64,000 nt of DNA. It comes from CAYQQQ01 sp964420125 (GTDB lineage Bacteria; Actinomycetota; Acidimicrobiia; Acidimicrobiales; Microtrichaceae). The DNA lies in NCBI GenBank assembly GCA_964420125.1, contig CAYQQQ010000006.1, positions 62,001 to 126,000 on the forward strand, given 5' to 3'. A model generated the notes under the pieces. That model ran no database searches. It worked only from the letters and a program-made list of their open reading frames with translations, and was not told the origin of the DNA. Shown here in pieces: positions 7,694 to 15,869 of the stretch. Numbering within the stretch: position 1 is the first letter of the stretch; the number at the start of each line of letters is the position of its first letter. The position numbers were made by a program, and so were the translations under genes.

Positions 7694-9328
7694 TCAGTCG
7701 AACGGGATCCTCAAGGGGGTGGAGGACTGGGTGATGCCGGTGGTGCCGAGCACGCCGTGGATGGAGTTCAAGCCGTTGGAGCCCCAGCAGTACACGTCGG
7801 CTCTCCCGTTGCCGGCAGGTGTCAGCGCGCAGGAGTGGGTCTCTCCGGCGGCGATGTTCGCTTGGCTGAAGTGGGGCGAGTCGGCGACGGGCAGGGGCAC
7901 CACGACCGGTGACGCCCGGTTCACCGTTGTGCCATCGCCCAGCTGTCCGTACTGGTTTCGGCCCCAACAGGCGTAGACCTCCGCTGAGGTCTCGTGCGCA
8001 CACGAGGAGGTCCAGCCGGAGCTGAGCGATCTCCACGTGCCGGCGACGGTGACCATCGTGGGGGAGCCTGTGAACGACCCGTTCCCCAGCTCGCCGGACG
8101 ACGCGCCGCCCCAACAGCCGATCTGGTCATCGGTCAGGTTCTCCATGCAGAAGTGGCTGCCTCCACCGTCCAGGTCCCGGTAGTCAGGCCAGCCGGGGTC
8201 GATGAGCGTCTGCACGAGCTGGAACGGCTTGTAGCAGCACCCGGTCGGGAAGCTGTTGCCGAACTGACCCACCATGTTGTCTCCTCCGCAGTACTGGACG
8301 CTGGGAGGGCTGCTCCCTTGCACGGGGAGGTGCGTCATCTCGATGACGCAGATCGAGGCGATACCGATCCCCACGTGAAGGGACGACTCGAAGTGCTGGC
8401 CGGTGTGCACGAGCGTCGGCGATGGACGGGCCTCGTGGGGAGACCCCAGAGCGCCGTTGGTGTTGCGACCCCAGCAGTAGAGCTCGGGGTACTCCGCGGA
8501 GGGCACGCTTCCACTGGTCCACGCACAGGTGTTGCCGAAACCGGCGTCTACGGTGGTCCATGCAGTCCTGGGTGCCCCTTGGGGCACGGGGATCTGCACC
8601 GGTGTCGTGCGGTGCACGGTGGTGCCGTCGCCCAACTGCCCGTCGGTGTTGGACCCCCAGCACCAGAGCTCCCCACCGGTCTCGGCGCACGCGTGGGAGG
8701 AACCCAGCGCCAGCGAGCTGACATCGCTCAAGCCGGCAACGGTGACGGGGTTGGGAGAGTCGGTGGTCGTGCCGTTGCCCAGCTGGCCGGAGTCGTTGGC
8801 CCCCCAGCAGGACACCGTCTCGTTCGACATGATCGAACAGGAGAAGTCGAGCCCCGCTTCCACGGTGATGGGAGTGACGGGAGTCGAGCTGCAGAACCAG
8901 AAGTCCGGGGGAACCGTGAAGCCCATCGTGGCGAGCTCGTACGCCGTGGCCGCCGGGTCAGAGTAGATGGTCTGGCACTCGGCGGCCGCAGCGGACAGGT
9001 CGGTTCCGTGGACGACGGTCAGATGGCCCAGGACCGCCCCGCTGCAGGTGCCGTCGGTCGAGTCGTGCACGGTTGCGTTGTCCTGTGTGTCGATGGGCCC
9101 CGCGTAGCCGATGTCCTGGATGCCCCCGTAGCAGCCAGGTGGGAAGTCCGGGGTTCCCCCGCCGCCGCCGGGCGGTGGCGGCGGCGAGCACGCTCCGGCG
9201 ATGGCTGCGATCGTCGCCACGAGCGGCAGCCAGCGGTGTCGGTGGACGTGCCTCCGTCGGTCGCGTGGTCGACGGGCGGCGTCGCCGAGGAGTCGGAGCA
9301 GTGGCGTGCCCCTCTCGGTGTGTGTCAT
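7694..9328 (-). CDS. Secreted RCC1-repeat protein
   Basis: Protein of 544 aa. A basic N-terminus and hydrophobic segment end at IAGAC, a plausible but imperfect lipobox, followed by a proline/glycine linker. From about residue 180 to the end, RCC1-type repeats recur with the signature CWGxNxxGQLGxGT and paired cysteines. They predict a seven-bladed propeller, with some blades degenerate. Bacterial members are secreted or cell-surface proteins of mostly unknown function. The ATG at 9328 has GGAGG six bases upstream on the minus strand, which decides the start over an in-frame codon 11 codons earlier. Confidence 0.88.
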   Translation of the reverse strand: MTHTERGTPLLRLLGDAARRPRDRRRHVHRHRWLPLVATIAAIAGACSPPPPPGGGGGTPDFPPGCYGGIQDIGYAGPIDTQDNATVHDSTDGTCSGAVLGHLTVVHGTDLSAAAAECQTIYSDPAATAYELATMGFTVPPDFWFCSSTPVTPITVEAGLDFSCSIMSNETVSCWGANDSGQLGNGTTTDSPNPVTVAGLSDVSSLALGSSHACAETGGELWCWGSNTDGQLGDGTTVHRTTPVQIPVPQGAPRTAWTTVDAGFGNTCAWTSGSVPSAEYPELYCWGRNTNGALGSPHEARPSPTLVHTGQHFESSLHVGIGIASICVIEMTHLPVQGSSPPSVQYCGGDNMVGQFGNSFPTGCCYKPFQLVQTLIDPGWPDYRDLDGGGSHFCMENLTDDQIGCWGGASSGELGNGSFTGSPTMVTVAGTWRSLSSGWTSSCAHETSAEVYACWGRNQYGQLGDGTTVNRASPVVVPLPVADSPHFSQANIAAGETHSCALTPAGNGRADVYCWGSNGLNSIHGVLGTTGITQSSTPLRIPFD

Positions 9329-9452
9329 CAGTTGCCTCCATGATGTGGTGGACCAGGTCATCGCTCACCCGCCGCAGGTGCGCGGTCACGGACCGAAGGC
9401 GGCCTCGGGCGAGGTCGACTCGGCGATCCTCGCGAGGCAGAACCCTGCTGTC

Positions 9453-9494
9453 GTGAGTAGAGGGCTACTCACCTTCGGCTCATCGCTACTCAGC
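9453..9494. promoter_or_regulatory. Inverted repeat with a third copy of the same box
   Basis: GTGAGTAG-AGGG-CTACTCAC (9453-9472) is a perfect 8-bp inverted repeat, and a direct copy CTACTCAG follows at 9487-9494. It lies in the 383-bp divergent gap between the RCC1-like gene and the membrane-protein gene. Nothing else is recognisable in the gap. An operator is the simplest reading. Confidence 0.4.
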
Positions 9495-9711
9495 CCACGT
9501 TCGCGGCGCCCGGACCACCGAGTCGGACCGATTCCCAGTCCGCTTCGACATCGTGCAGGAATGAGGCCTGCCCCCCAGCAGGACGTTCGACCCGAGCCGA
9601 GGCGCGTCGGCTGAGCTCTCGAACGTCGCGCAACCTCGGTGGTCCACCAGCTTGAATCGGTGCCGTCGTCCTGTCACCGTGGCTGGCGTGGACGGCGAGG
9701 AGCAGGGAGCG

Positions 9712-10284
9712 ATGTGGGCGGCACCAACCGCCGTCTTGTGGGTGCCTCGGCTGTCGTCGCACGGACTCGCGGTCGCCGCGAAGTACCTCGATCGGCTGCT
9801 GATCGTCGTCACGGTGATCGCTCTGGGTGCGCTGGCGCTGGTCTCGTGGCAGGTGCACGCCGCAGGCCTGGGCTTCGAGATGATGGGGATGGGGCTGCCG
9901 TTGTTCGCCGTGGGACTTGCGTGGCTCGCCACGTTCGCGGTCGCCGTCTGGTTGGTACGGGTGGAGTGGAGCGGGCTCAGCCTGGCCCTGATCGTGGTGG
10001 GACTGGGAGCTCTCGGGAACGTGCTGGGCCGTGCCGTGCCACCAGGGCTCGTGGAAGACCGGATGACGTTCGCGCCCGACGTGGGAGAGCTGGCCTTCGC
10101 ACTCCAGTTCTCCTTGGTCTGCGCAGTCGTCGCGTTCGTCGTGTGGGCGGTGTGGGCCTCGGTGCCGACCTCTCGGCGGGTTGCGCCTCGACGTGCGATC
10201 GCGGGGCTGGGTGTGGGAATCGCCTCGCTGCTCGTGCTGGCGTGGGGCGCGGTGCCCGCCTATCCGCCAGGTTTCGTCGACTGA
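9712..10284 (+). CDS. Integral membrane protein, function unknown
   Basis: Protein of 190 aa with about five predicted membrane helices: around residues 25-47 (LLIVVTVIALGALALVSW), 60-85, 88-110, 130-155 and 165-185. It has short loops and a small C-terminal tail. I do not recognise the family. The ATG at 9712 has GAGGAG about nine bases upstream; upstream GTG and TTG codons in frame would only add arginine-rich residues. The truncated RibD-like gene follows after about 120 bases on the same strand. Confidence 0.6.
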   Translation: MWAAPTAVLWVPRLSSHGLAVAAKYLDRLLIVVTVIALGALALVSWQVHAAGLGFEMMGMGLPLFAVGLAWLATFAVAVWLVRVEWSGLSLALIVVGLGALGNVLGRAVPPGLVEDRMTFAPDVGELAFALQFSLVCAVVAFVVWAVWASVPTSRRVAPRRAIAGLGVGIASLLVLAWGAVPAYPPGFVD

Positions 10285-10401
10285 CGTGGCTCGACCTCGT
10301 CCCGCGGCGGCATGGCCTCGTGGTGGCGACCGCCGTGACGGCGATCGGCAGCGTCGTGGCGTCGTGGACTTGGGATCTGGTCCGCTGGGACCAGACGCCG
10401 T

Positions 10402-10890
10402 GTGGACGGTGACGACCGGGGACTCGATCATGCGATGGCTGTCCAGCACGGATCCGACATCGGTGCGGAGATCATGGGAGCCGGCAAGTTCGGCCCTCCG
10501 GGCTGGCACGAAGATCCGCAGTGGCGTGGTTGGTGGGGCGACAACCCACCGTTCCGCACCCCGACCTTCGTCCTCACCCACCACCCGCGCCCGTCGCTGG
10601 AGATGGAAGGGGGCACGACGTTCCACTTCCTCGACGCTGCCCCGGCAGACGCGCTCGAGGTGGCTCGTGATGCTGCCGGCGGCATGGACGTCCGCATCGG
10701 TGGAGGTCTGACCACGATGCGGTCCTTCCTCGCCGCCGGTCTCGTCGACGACCTTCACGTCGTGCAGGTACCGATCGTGCTCGGTCGAGGCGTCCGCCTG
10801 TGGGACGGCCTGGAGGGTCTGGAGCAGCAGTACGGCGTCGAGGCCGTCACCACGCCCAGCGGTGTCACCCACCTCACGTTCACCCGATGA
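10402..10890 (+). pseudogene. N-terminally truncated RibD-C / dihydrofolate-reductase-fold gene
   Basis: The residues from about 12 onward match the C-terminal two thirds of RibD C-terminal-domain reductases: GAEIMGAGKFGP, WWGDNPPFRTPTFVLTHHPR, FLDAAPADAL, the GGGLTTMRSFLAAGLVDDLHV block and VPIVLGRGVRLWDG. Family members are usually about 190-220 aa and begin with a strand plus SxDGY/F cofactor-binding region. That region, roughly 50-60 residues, is absent here and is not found upstream in any frame; the frame opens after a stop at 10336-10338. Without it NADPH binding is unlikely. The remaining frame is intact, so translation of a fragment from 10402 or the ATG at 10435 is possible. Confidence 0.7.
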
Positions 10891-11010
10891 CGCCCCGAGC
10901 TGTGAGGCGATCGATGACCGGTGCCGAGTCGGGCGCCACGATTCGGACTCCACAGGCGGAGTGGATCTGATCGGCATGGTCTGTCATGGTGGTCCGTTTC
11001 ATCGAGTCGG

Positions 11011-11032
11011 GTTGCATTCCACAGAATGTAAC
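11011..11032 (+). promoter_or_regulatory. Probable MarR operator
   Basis: Imperfect palindrome with arms GTTGCATTC (11011-11019) and GAATGTAAC (11024-11032) around four bases; eight of nine positions pair. A second small palindrome, TTCCATGGAA (11052-11061), overlaps the start-codon region of the MarR gene. The site lies 15 bases before the ATG, as expected for MarR autorepression. Confidence 0.6.
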
Positions 11033-11046
11033 CCGGACCCCCTAGC

Positions 11047-11523
11047 ATGCATTCCATGGAACGAATACCAGTCGTTGACAACGAGACGGACCTGGCCGGG
11101 TTGTTCAGCGACCTGGTGCGCCTCGAAACCGAGCTGTGGAACCTCGTCGAGACCAGGCTACGCAGCGACCACGATCTGCAGCTGTCGTGGTTCGAGGTGA
11201 TGGGAGTGATCGACGCCACCACAGGCTGTCGGGTGATCGACATCGCCCAGGCCCTGTCGATCACCATCGGCGGGACCAGCAAGCTCGTCGACCGGATCGA
11301 ACACGCGGGTTGGTGCACGCGGTCCCCTCATCCCGACGACGGCCGCTCATCGATGATCGAGCTGACCACCCCCGGACGACGCCTGCTCCGCGCAGCGCAT
11401 CGGACCTTCACCGACGAGCTCGCCATCCGGTTAGCCGGCGCGCTGTCGGCGGGCCAGCTACGACGGTTCGCGACGACTGTGGGCACACTGCGCGCCTCCA
11501 TCGACGAAGGGAACCGACGATGA
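11047..11523 (+). CDS. MarR-family transcriptional regulator
   Basis: MarR-type regulator of 158 aa: helical dimerisation segments at both ends and a central winged helix (residues about 35-105). Recognisable segments are LSWFEVMGVID, IDIAQALSITIGGTSKLVDRIEHAGW, the wing RSPHPDDGRSSMIELT and the closing LTTPGRRLL. It probably represses its own operon through the palindrome just upstream. The next gene, a quinone-reductase-like enzyme, overlaps its stop codon by four bases (ATGA). That fits a MarR that senses quinones, phenolics or other electrophiles; the ligand is inferred only. Two in-frame ATGs (11047 and 11056) are possible starts. Confidence 0.9.
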   Translation: MHSMERIPVVDNETDLAGLFSDLVRLETELWNLVETRLRSDHDLQLSWFEVMGVIDATTGCRVIDIAQALSITIGGTSKLVDRIEHAGWCTRSPHPDDGRSSMIELTTPGRRLLRAAHRTFTDELAIRLAGALSAGQLRRFATTVGTLRASIDEGNRR

Positions 11524-12509
11524 CCTCGACCCCTCCGACGATGAGAGCCGCCGTGCTCGCCGCACCCGGCCCGCCCGATGCACTCCGGGTCACGGAGGTC
11601 CCCGTTCCGACTCCTCGGGCGGGCGAGGTGCTGATCAAGGTCGAGGCGTTCGGCCTGAACCGCTCCGAGCTGCACACACGCCTCGGGCTCGCCGACGGTG
11701 TCACCTTCCCGCGGGTCCTCGGCATCGAGGCCACCGGCACGATCGCCTCGTGCCCCGGTGGCGAGTACGACGCCGGTCAACAGGTCGCAGCCTTGATGGG
11801 CGGCATGGGCCGCACCTACGACGGCGGCTACGCCGAGTACACCTGCGTCCCCATCCGCCAGGTCGTGCCGTTCACCAGCAGCCTCGACTGGGCGACGCTC
11901 GGCGCAGTACCGGAGATGCTCCAGACCTCGCACGGCTCCCTCACGATCGGGCTCGACGCCAGGCCGGGCCAGTCCCTCCTCATCCGTGGCGGCACGTCGT
12001 CGATCGGGATGGCCACCGCAGTGCTCGCGAAACGACTCGGAATGACCGTGCTGTCCACCACCCGCAACGCGGAGCGGGCCGACGCCCTGCACGACATCGG
12101 TGTCGACCACGTCCTCATCGACGACGGCGACGTCGCCGACCAAGCCCGCCAGCTGTACCCCGACGGCGTCGACACCGCCCTCGAGCTCGTCGGCACCCCG
12201 ACCCTGCCCGACACGTTGCGAGCGACCAGAGTCCACGGGGTCGTGTGCTTCACCGGCATGCTCTCCAACCAGTGGACCGTGCGCGACTTCTACCCCATCG
12301 ACTACCTCCCCCGCGGCGTCCGCCTCACCGCCTACGGCGGCGACGCCACCGACCTCCCGCCAACCGTCCTGCAGGACTTCCTGGACGCCGTCGCAGCCGG
12401 CGACGCTACCGTGCCGATCCACCGGACCTACCGACTCGACGACATCGCCACCGCGCACACCGACATGGAAGCCGGGCGCGCCACCGGCAAGCTCGTCGTC
12501 CTGCCCTGA
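11520..12509 (+). CDS. NADPH:quinone reductase-like zinc-independent alcohol dehydrogenase
   Basis: Medium-chain dehydrogenase/reductase of 329 aa. The N-terminal GroES-like domain includes GEVLIKVEAFGLNRSELHTR and PRVLGIEATGTI. The nucleotide-binding domain has LLIRGGTSSIGMATAVLAKRLG in place of the usual GxxGxxG. The catalytic zinc ligands of true alcohol dehydrogenases are missing, which places it with quinone oxidoreductases. The start overlaps the MarR stop by four bases. Likely role: reduction of quinones or reactive enones with NADPH, under MarR control. Confidence 0.88.
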   Translation: MTSTPPTMRAAVLAAPGPPDALRVTEVPVPTPRAGEVLIKVEAFGLNRSELHTRLGLADGVTFPRVLGIEATGTIASCPGGEYDAGQQVAALMGGMGRTYDGGYAEYTCVPIRQVVPFTSSLDWATLGAVPEMLQTSHGSLTIGLDARPGQSLLIRGGTSSIGMATAVLAKRLGMTVLSTTRNAERADALHDIGVDHVLIDDGDVADQARQLYPDGVDTALELVGTPTLPDTLRATRVHGVVCFTGMLSNQWTVRDFYPIDYLPRGVRLTAYGGDATDLPPTVLQDFLDAVAAGDATVPIHRTYRLDDIATAHTDMEAGRATGKLVVLP

Positions 12510-12587
12510 CCCGCGCCTCCCCAGCCGAGGACCGCCGCGCACTTCGGCGTCACCTCCTCAGCGGCGTCGCAGAATCGCGACCAACGG

Positions 12588-12596
12588 CGCGACTAC
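12588..12596 (+). repeat. Single CGCGACTAC box
   Basis: One copy of the 9-mer CGCGACTAC, about 370 bases outside the left 57-bp repeat. The other five copies lie within the island between 13158 and 17893. Confidence 0.6.
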
Positions 12597-12767
12597 TTCG
12601 CCGACATCGAGCCACCCACAGTGGCGACAACCCGGAACGCGGGCTCGCCAAGAAGGAGACGCAGAGGGCTTTCGGCCCGACGACTGGCACCCTCCCGGAC
12701 GAAGATCCGAGAATCTCGGCGTCGGCCCGATCTCTGCGCTGATACACGTCAGAGTCGGAGGTCGGGC

Positions 12768-12941
12768 ATGAAGCAGATTTCAGATCCGATCGACCCCCGC
12801 CGCCCCAAGGGCGACCGGTGCGGGCTATGCGCGCCAGCCGAGGCGACGACACGTCACGGCGCTCCAATCGGGCTGCCGCCTGGCGTCGAGACCGCTTGGC
12901 TGCCCCGGCCGACCGCCACGGTCCGCGAGAGACTCCTCTGA
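12768..12941 (+). CDS. Possible small protein (57 aa)
   Basis: A 57-codon frame begins MKQISDPIDP and contains one CGLC pair. The ATG has GGAG(G) about seven bases upstream, an unusually good ribosome-binding site for this stretch, and a GATACA box lies about 27 bases before it. I know no family. It sits in the 450-bp stretch between the oxidoreductase and the tRNA remnant, which otherwise holds no gene that I can see. Chance occurrence is quite possible. Confidence 0.3.
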   Translation: MKQISDPIDPRRPKGDRCGLCAPAEATTRHGAPIGLPPGVETAWLPRPTATVRERLL

Positions 12942-12962
12942 CGTTCGTGCCGTGCAGTCCCA

Positions 12963-13019
12963 TCTGGTGTCGTCGTGCCCGGGGAGAGATTCGAACTCTC
13001 ACGGAGCGTGAGCTCCCAA
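12963..13019. repeat. Left 57-bp direct repeat (attachment-site-like)
   Basis: Perfect 57-bp copy of 17972-18028. It comprises 13 bases downstream of the tRNA-Leu 3' end plus the T arm, variable arm and part of the anticodon arm. Similarity continues imperfectly on both sides. It marks the left edge of a 5-kb island in the way integrative elements duplicate the 3' half of a target tRNA gene. Confidence 0.9.
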
Positions 13020-13043
13020 AGGAGTTTGAGCCTTCGGTCCACC
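12976..13043 (-). pseudogene. tRNA-Leu remnant (3' part)
   Basis: Read on the minus strand, the 3' acceptor half, T arm and variable arm are identical to the intact tRNA-Leu at 17985-18070. The anticodon arm is diverged and would have an 8-base loop around CAA. The D arm and 5' acceptor strand are absent, so it cannot fold as a tRNA. Confidence 0.8.
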
Positions 13044-13157
13044 GTGACAGCTGGTGCCGGACAGGCCGAGCCGGTGCTGGCCTGCAGGCCGTTCCTGGCG
13101 TCGAGGGCGGCGTTCGTGACGGCTCGTGCGTTGGAGTGCGAGAGATTCCGAGTAGTT

Positions 13158-13178
13158 CGCGACTACTTCCGCGACTAC
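13158..13178 (+). repeat. Paired CGCGACTAC boxes, left end of island
   Basis: CGCGACTAC occurs at 13158-13166 and 13170-13178, separated by three bases. The same spacing occurs in the pair at the right end (17787-17807). The boxes resemble arm-type recombinase binding sites; that reading is inference. Confidence 0.6.
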
Positions 13179-13212
13179 TCACGGCCGGCATCGAACCCGG
13201 CGAGGACTGGCG

Positions 13213-13572
13213 TCAACCGGCGCGGCGGACCACGGCGTGGCCTTCGCGCTCGAGCTTCGCGATCGTCCGGTGCTCCGACAGGTTCTCCCCTACTCCGACG
13301 ACGAGATCCGCTCCCACAGCGGCTGCGAGCTTCTCCAGCGTCTCGAGCGTCGGGCGGGTACCGCCGCCTTCCATCCGGGCGATGGCCGACTGGGTGGTGC
13401 CCATCCGCTCGGCCAACTCTGCCTGGGTCAGCCCGGCGTCACTGCGGAGTCGGTGGACGAGCTCTCGGAACGAAGTGATCCGAGCTTCATCCGCCGCAGC
13501 ACCGCTCGCCGCAGGGCTGGGACGCTGAGACCGGAGCTCGCTCCAGGACGTGGTGTTGACCTTGGTTGCCAT
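13213..13572 (-). CDS. HTH-type antitoxin (HigA/XRE-like)
   Basis: Xre-family helix-turn-helix protein of 119 aa. The HTH spans about residues 35-90: FRELVHRLRSDAGLTQAELAERM, then GTTQSAIARMEGGGTRPTLETLEKLAAAVG. It is encoded immediately after the RelE/HigB-type toxin, with a one-base stop/start overlap (TGATG at 13570-13574). This is the toxin-first order of HigBA modules. It should neutralise the toxin and repress the operon through the palindrome at 13912-13933. Confidence 0.88.
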   Translation of the reverse strand: MATKVNTTSWSELRSQRPSPAASGAAADEARITSFRELVHRLRSDAGLTQAELAERMGTTQSAIARMEGGGTRPTLETLEKLAAAVGADLVVGVGENLSEHRTIAKLEREGHAVVRRAG

Positions 13573-13916
13573 CAGCTCTCCTCGAGCGTGTGTCGCTCAG
13601 CGACGCACTGTTGGTAGGCCCGACGGGCTCGATCGACCTCGCGGCGTTCCCGCTGACGGGTCTTCACGAACACGGTGAGCAGGATGATCCTGCGGTTCGA
13701 AGCGATCCAATAGGTGATCCTCGTCGGCCGTCCCCCGAGGTAGAACTGCAACTCTCGAAGCTTGCCGTCCAGCTGCTTCGTGAACGGCTCATCGAGCAGC
13801 GGCCCCATCTCCGCGAGTCGGTCGACGTGGAACCCGACCCTTGCCTGATCCTCCTCATCGAGGGCCAAGTACCAGTCCCGAACCTCGGGTTCGAGCTCCA
13901 CCTTACCCCACGACAT
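13572..13916 (-). CDS. RelE/HigB-superfamily toxin (phage Gp49-like)
   Basis: Small basic protein of 114 aa. It matches the Gp49/HigB toxin pattern: a helical N-terminal half (VRDWYLALDEEDQARVGFHVDRLAEMGPLL), the strand block LRELQFYLGGRPTRITYWIASNRRIILLTVFVK, and a basic C-terminal helix with QRERREVDRARRAYQQ. Such toxins cleave mRNA on the ribosome. The ATG at 13916 lies inside a palindromic operator, so the transcript is probably leaderless. The open frame continues upstream into a truncated P-loop gene, which I treat as a chance in-frame junction. Confidence 0.85.
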   Translation of the reverse strand: MSWGKVELEPEVRDWYLALDEEDQARVGFHVDRLAEMGPLLDEPFTKQLDGKLRELQFYLGGRPTRITYWIASNRRIILLTVFVKTRQRERREVDRARRAYQQCVAERHTLEES

Positions 13917-13933
13917 AGCGTCGATGCTATATC
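13912..13933 (-). promoter_or_regulatory. Operator-like palindrome at the higB-like start
   Basis: A 22-bp imperfect palindrome (9 of 11 positions pair) spans the toxin start codon and the AT-rich stretch just upstream, which contains a TATAGC -10-like box on the minus strand. The position suits autoregulation of the toxin-antitoxin operon. Confidence 0.55.
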
Positions 13934-14006
13934 TCCTGCCGTCGAACGCCAAGCAGCTGGGTGATACCGGGTACGACGGCCAGGATCTCGCGAGCGGTTC
14001 CGTGAT

Positions 14007-14135
14007 CGACGCAGCGTTCGCCAGATGGTGGATGGCGTCGAGCTCCACGTAGGCGAGGTTCAGCCGTTCGGCGATCCGTCGAGCGAGTCGGGATTTCCCC
14101 GACCTGGCGTTTCCGACGATTGACACCCGCTGCAT
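14007..14135 (-). pseudogene. Fragment of a P-loop nucleotide kinase-like gene (FlaR/adenylate-kinase type)
   Basis: The first 43 codons from the ATG at 14135 read as the start of a small P-loop kinase: a Walker A of the form GNARSGKS, then LARRIAERL and YVELDAIHHL. Family members are about 170-200 aa. Here similarity stops after the second strand, and the frame runs on into the toxin gene. It looks like a 5' gene stump left by insertion or deletion at the toxin-antitoxin module. Confidence 0.7.
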
Positions 14136-14239
14136 GCACCCATGGTCGCAGAACACGCCCCACGGCCTCAGCACCCCTCATTCGCTGCCGGAGTGGAATT
14201 CGAGCGCCAGCGACGTCGTGCAGAGCTGACAATGGGCTG

Positions 14240-15130
14240 GTGCATGTCGACCAGATCGCCGTCAGCCCGCACCAGGTTGGCGCGCTCATCATCGACCAGG
14301 TTCCCTCGCTCGCCGGTCAGGCGATCGTTCCGGTCGACAGCGGTGGCACGGTCAACGCCATCTTCCGGATCGGTGACACCGCCACGGCCAGGTTCCCGCT
14401 GCGCAACGGTGACCCCGACCAGCTGTTGTCACGCCTACGCAGCGAGTTCGAGGCGTCCGCCGAGCTCATGCGGGCATGCCAGATGCCGGCACCGACACCG
14501 CTGCACGTCGGACACCCCGGGCACGGCTATCCGTTGCCCTGGACCGTCCAGAGCTGGGTTGCCGGGACTCCTGCGACGCCAAGCGGCGACGAGCACTCGA
14601 CGACGCTCGCTGTCGAGCTCGCCGTCGTCATCGACCGCCTCCGAGCCTGCGACACTCGCAGTCGACGGTTCGAGGGCGCCGGGCGCGGCGGTCGACTCGG
14701 TGATCACGACGAGTGGGTGGTCGACAGCATCGCCCGCAGCGAGGGGTTGCTCGACGTCGACGCAATGCACACCTTGTGGTCGCGGTTCCGGACCCTTCCG
14801 CGAGATGACCCGGACCTGATGTGCCACAGCGATCTCACTCCTTCCAACGTGGTCGTCACCGACGGGCACCTGGCAGGCCTGCTCGACACCGGAGGCTTCC
14901 AGCCCGCCGATCCTGCGCTCGATCTCGTCGCTGCCTGGCACCTCTTCGCCGGGCCCGCACGAGCGACGCTGCGCCGCAGCCTCGATTGCAGCGACCTGCA
15001 GTGGGCGCGGGGCGCTGCGTGGGCGTTCGAGCAGGCCATCGGCGCGTACTGGTACTACCGAGACACGAACCCGACGATGGCGGAGATGGCGCGAACCACC
15101 CTCGACCGGCTCACCCGCGCTTGGACCTGA
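14240..15130 (+). CDS. Aminoglycoside phosphotransferase (APH)-family kinase 1
   Basis: APH-fold kinase of 296 aa. The catalytic loop CHSDLTPSNVVV (HxDxxxxN) and the metal-binding DTGG position are present. The N-terminus matches APH relatives that start with a short helix and the VxxLIxxQFP-like segment, which selects the GTG at 14240 over the longer upstream frame. These enzymes phosphorylate aminoglycosides, macrolides or other hydroxylated small molecules; many environmental members have no known substrate. It is the only plus-strand gene of the island and one of three APH-fold genes there. Confidence 0.88.
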   Translation: MHVDQIAVSPHQVGALIIDQVPSLAGQAIVPVDSGGTVNAIFRIGDTATARFPLRNGDPDQLLSRLRSEFEASAELMRACQMPAPTPLHVGHPGHGYPLPWTVQSWVAGTPATPSGDEHSTTLAVELAVVIDRLRACDTRSRRFEGAGRGGRLGDHDEWVVDSIARSEGLLDVDAMHTLWSRFRTLPRDDPDLMCHSDLTPSNVVVTDGHLAGLLDTGGFQPADPALDLVAAWHLFAGPARATLRRSLDCSDLQWARGAAWAFEQAIGAYWYYRDTNPTMAEMARTTLDRLTRAWT

Positions 15131-15164
15131 GCGCCGTCGAGCACCCGCGCGTGGCTCCTGGTCG

Positions 15165-15863
15165 TCATCCGGTATCCGGGGTGAGCCGGAACACGAAGCA
15201 CTCCTCCACACCGTCGTCGTGCCCCAGCGCTCTCGTCGCAATGACCTCGGAGCGGAGCGCGGCGCCGGCGACGAGCTCGTCGAGGTACTCGAGGTCGCCG
15301 GTCGTGCCGAAGAACAACAGCACTCGCCCTCGGGGGCTCGGGTGATCGCCGACGTGTTCGAAGAACGTCGTCAGGGTCGAGTAGTCCTCGTCCGCGAACG
15401 CCATCTCGAGCAGTGACCCGGGTGCGAACCATCGGAACGGCGGATCGAAAACGATCAGGTCGAACGAACCGTCGGTCGGCCCGAACAGATCCCCCACCCG
15501 GCACTGCACCCGGTCATCGACGCCAGGGCGGCGGCAGTTCTGCCTCGCCGCTGCCACCGCATCGGGGTTGAGGTCCACCGCCACGACCTCACGGGCCGTG
15601 CCCGCGGCGAGGATCGCGTTCACCCCGCAGCCCGTGCCCATGTCCAGCACCCGATCCGAGTCCGTTGCCTCACTCAGCACTGCCCGTCCCAGCAGCTTCG
15701 ACATCGGCGCCGGCGGGAACACGGTCGCCGGCACGTACAGGCGCAGGCCGAGGTACTCGACATCGCCGTCACCACGCTCGCGCAGCTCGGCGGACACATC
15801 CTCGTGCCAGCGGCGCAGCTGCTCCGCCCGCTCTGGGCTCATCCGTGGCCGGTACGACGACAT
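15165..15863 (-). CDS. Class I SAM-dependent methyltransferase
   Basis: Methyltransferase of 232 aa. SAM motif I is VLDMGTGCGVNAILAA, followed by the acidic VAVDLNPDAV, and the catalytic-type motif FDPPFRW resembles the (N/D)PP(Y/F) of HemK/RsmC/TrmN6-like enzymes that methylate amide or amino nitrogens. It begins six bases after the stop of the upstream APH gene, so the two are coexpressed. The target could be protein, RNA or a small molecule. Confidence 0.85.
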   Translation of the reverse strand: MSSYRPRMSPERAEQLRRWHEDVSAELRERGDGDVEYLGLRLYVPATVFPPAPMSKLLGRAVLSEATDSDRVLDMGTGCGVNAILAAGTAREVVAVDLNPDAVAAARQNCRRPGVDDRVQCRVGDLFGPTDGSFDLIVFDPPFRWFAPGSLLEMAFADEDYSTLTTFFEHVGDHPSPRGRVLLFFGTTGDLEYLDELVAGAALRSEVIATRALGHDDGVEECFVFRLTPDTG

Positions 15864-15869
15864 CGACGC

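Noticed and set aside
9490..10977. Long minus-strand frame opposite the membrane protein and RibD-like fragment
   Set aside because: Arginine/histidine-rich low-complexity translation without domains, antisense to better-supported plus-strand frames.
12854..13042. Short minus-strand frame across the tRNA remnant
   Set aside because: Its central residues are a translation of tRNA-Leu sequence, a common false gene.
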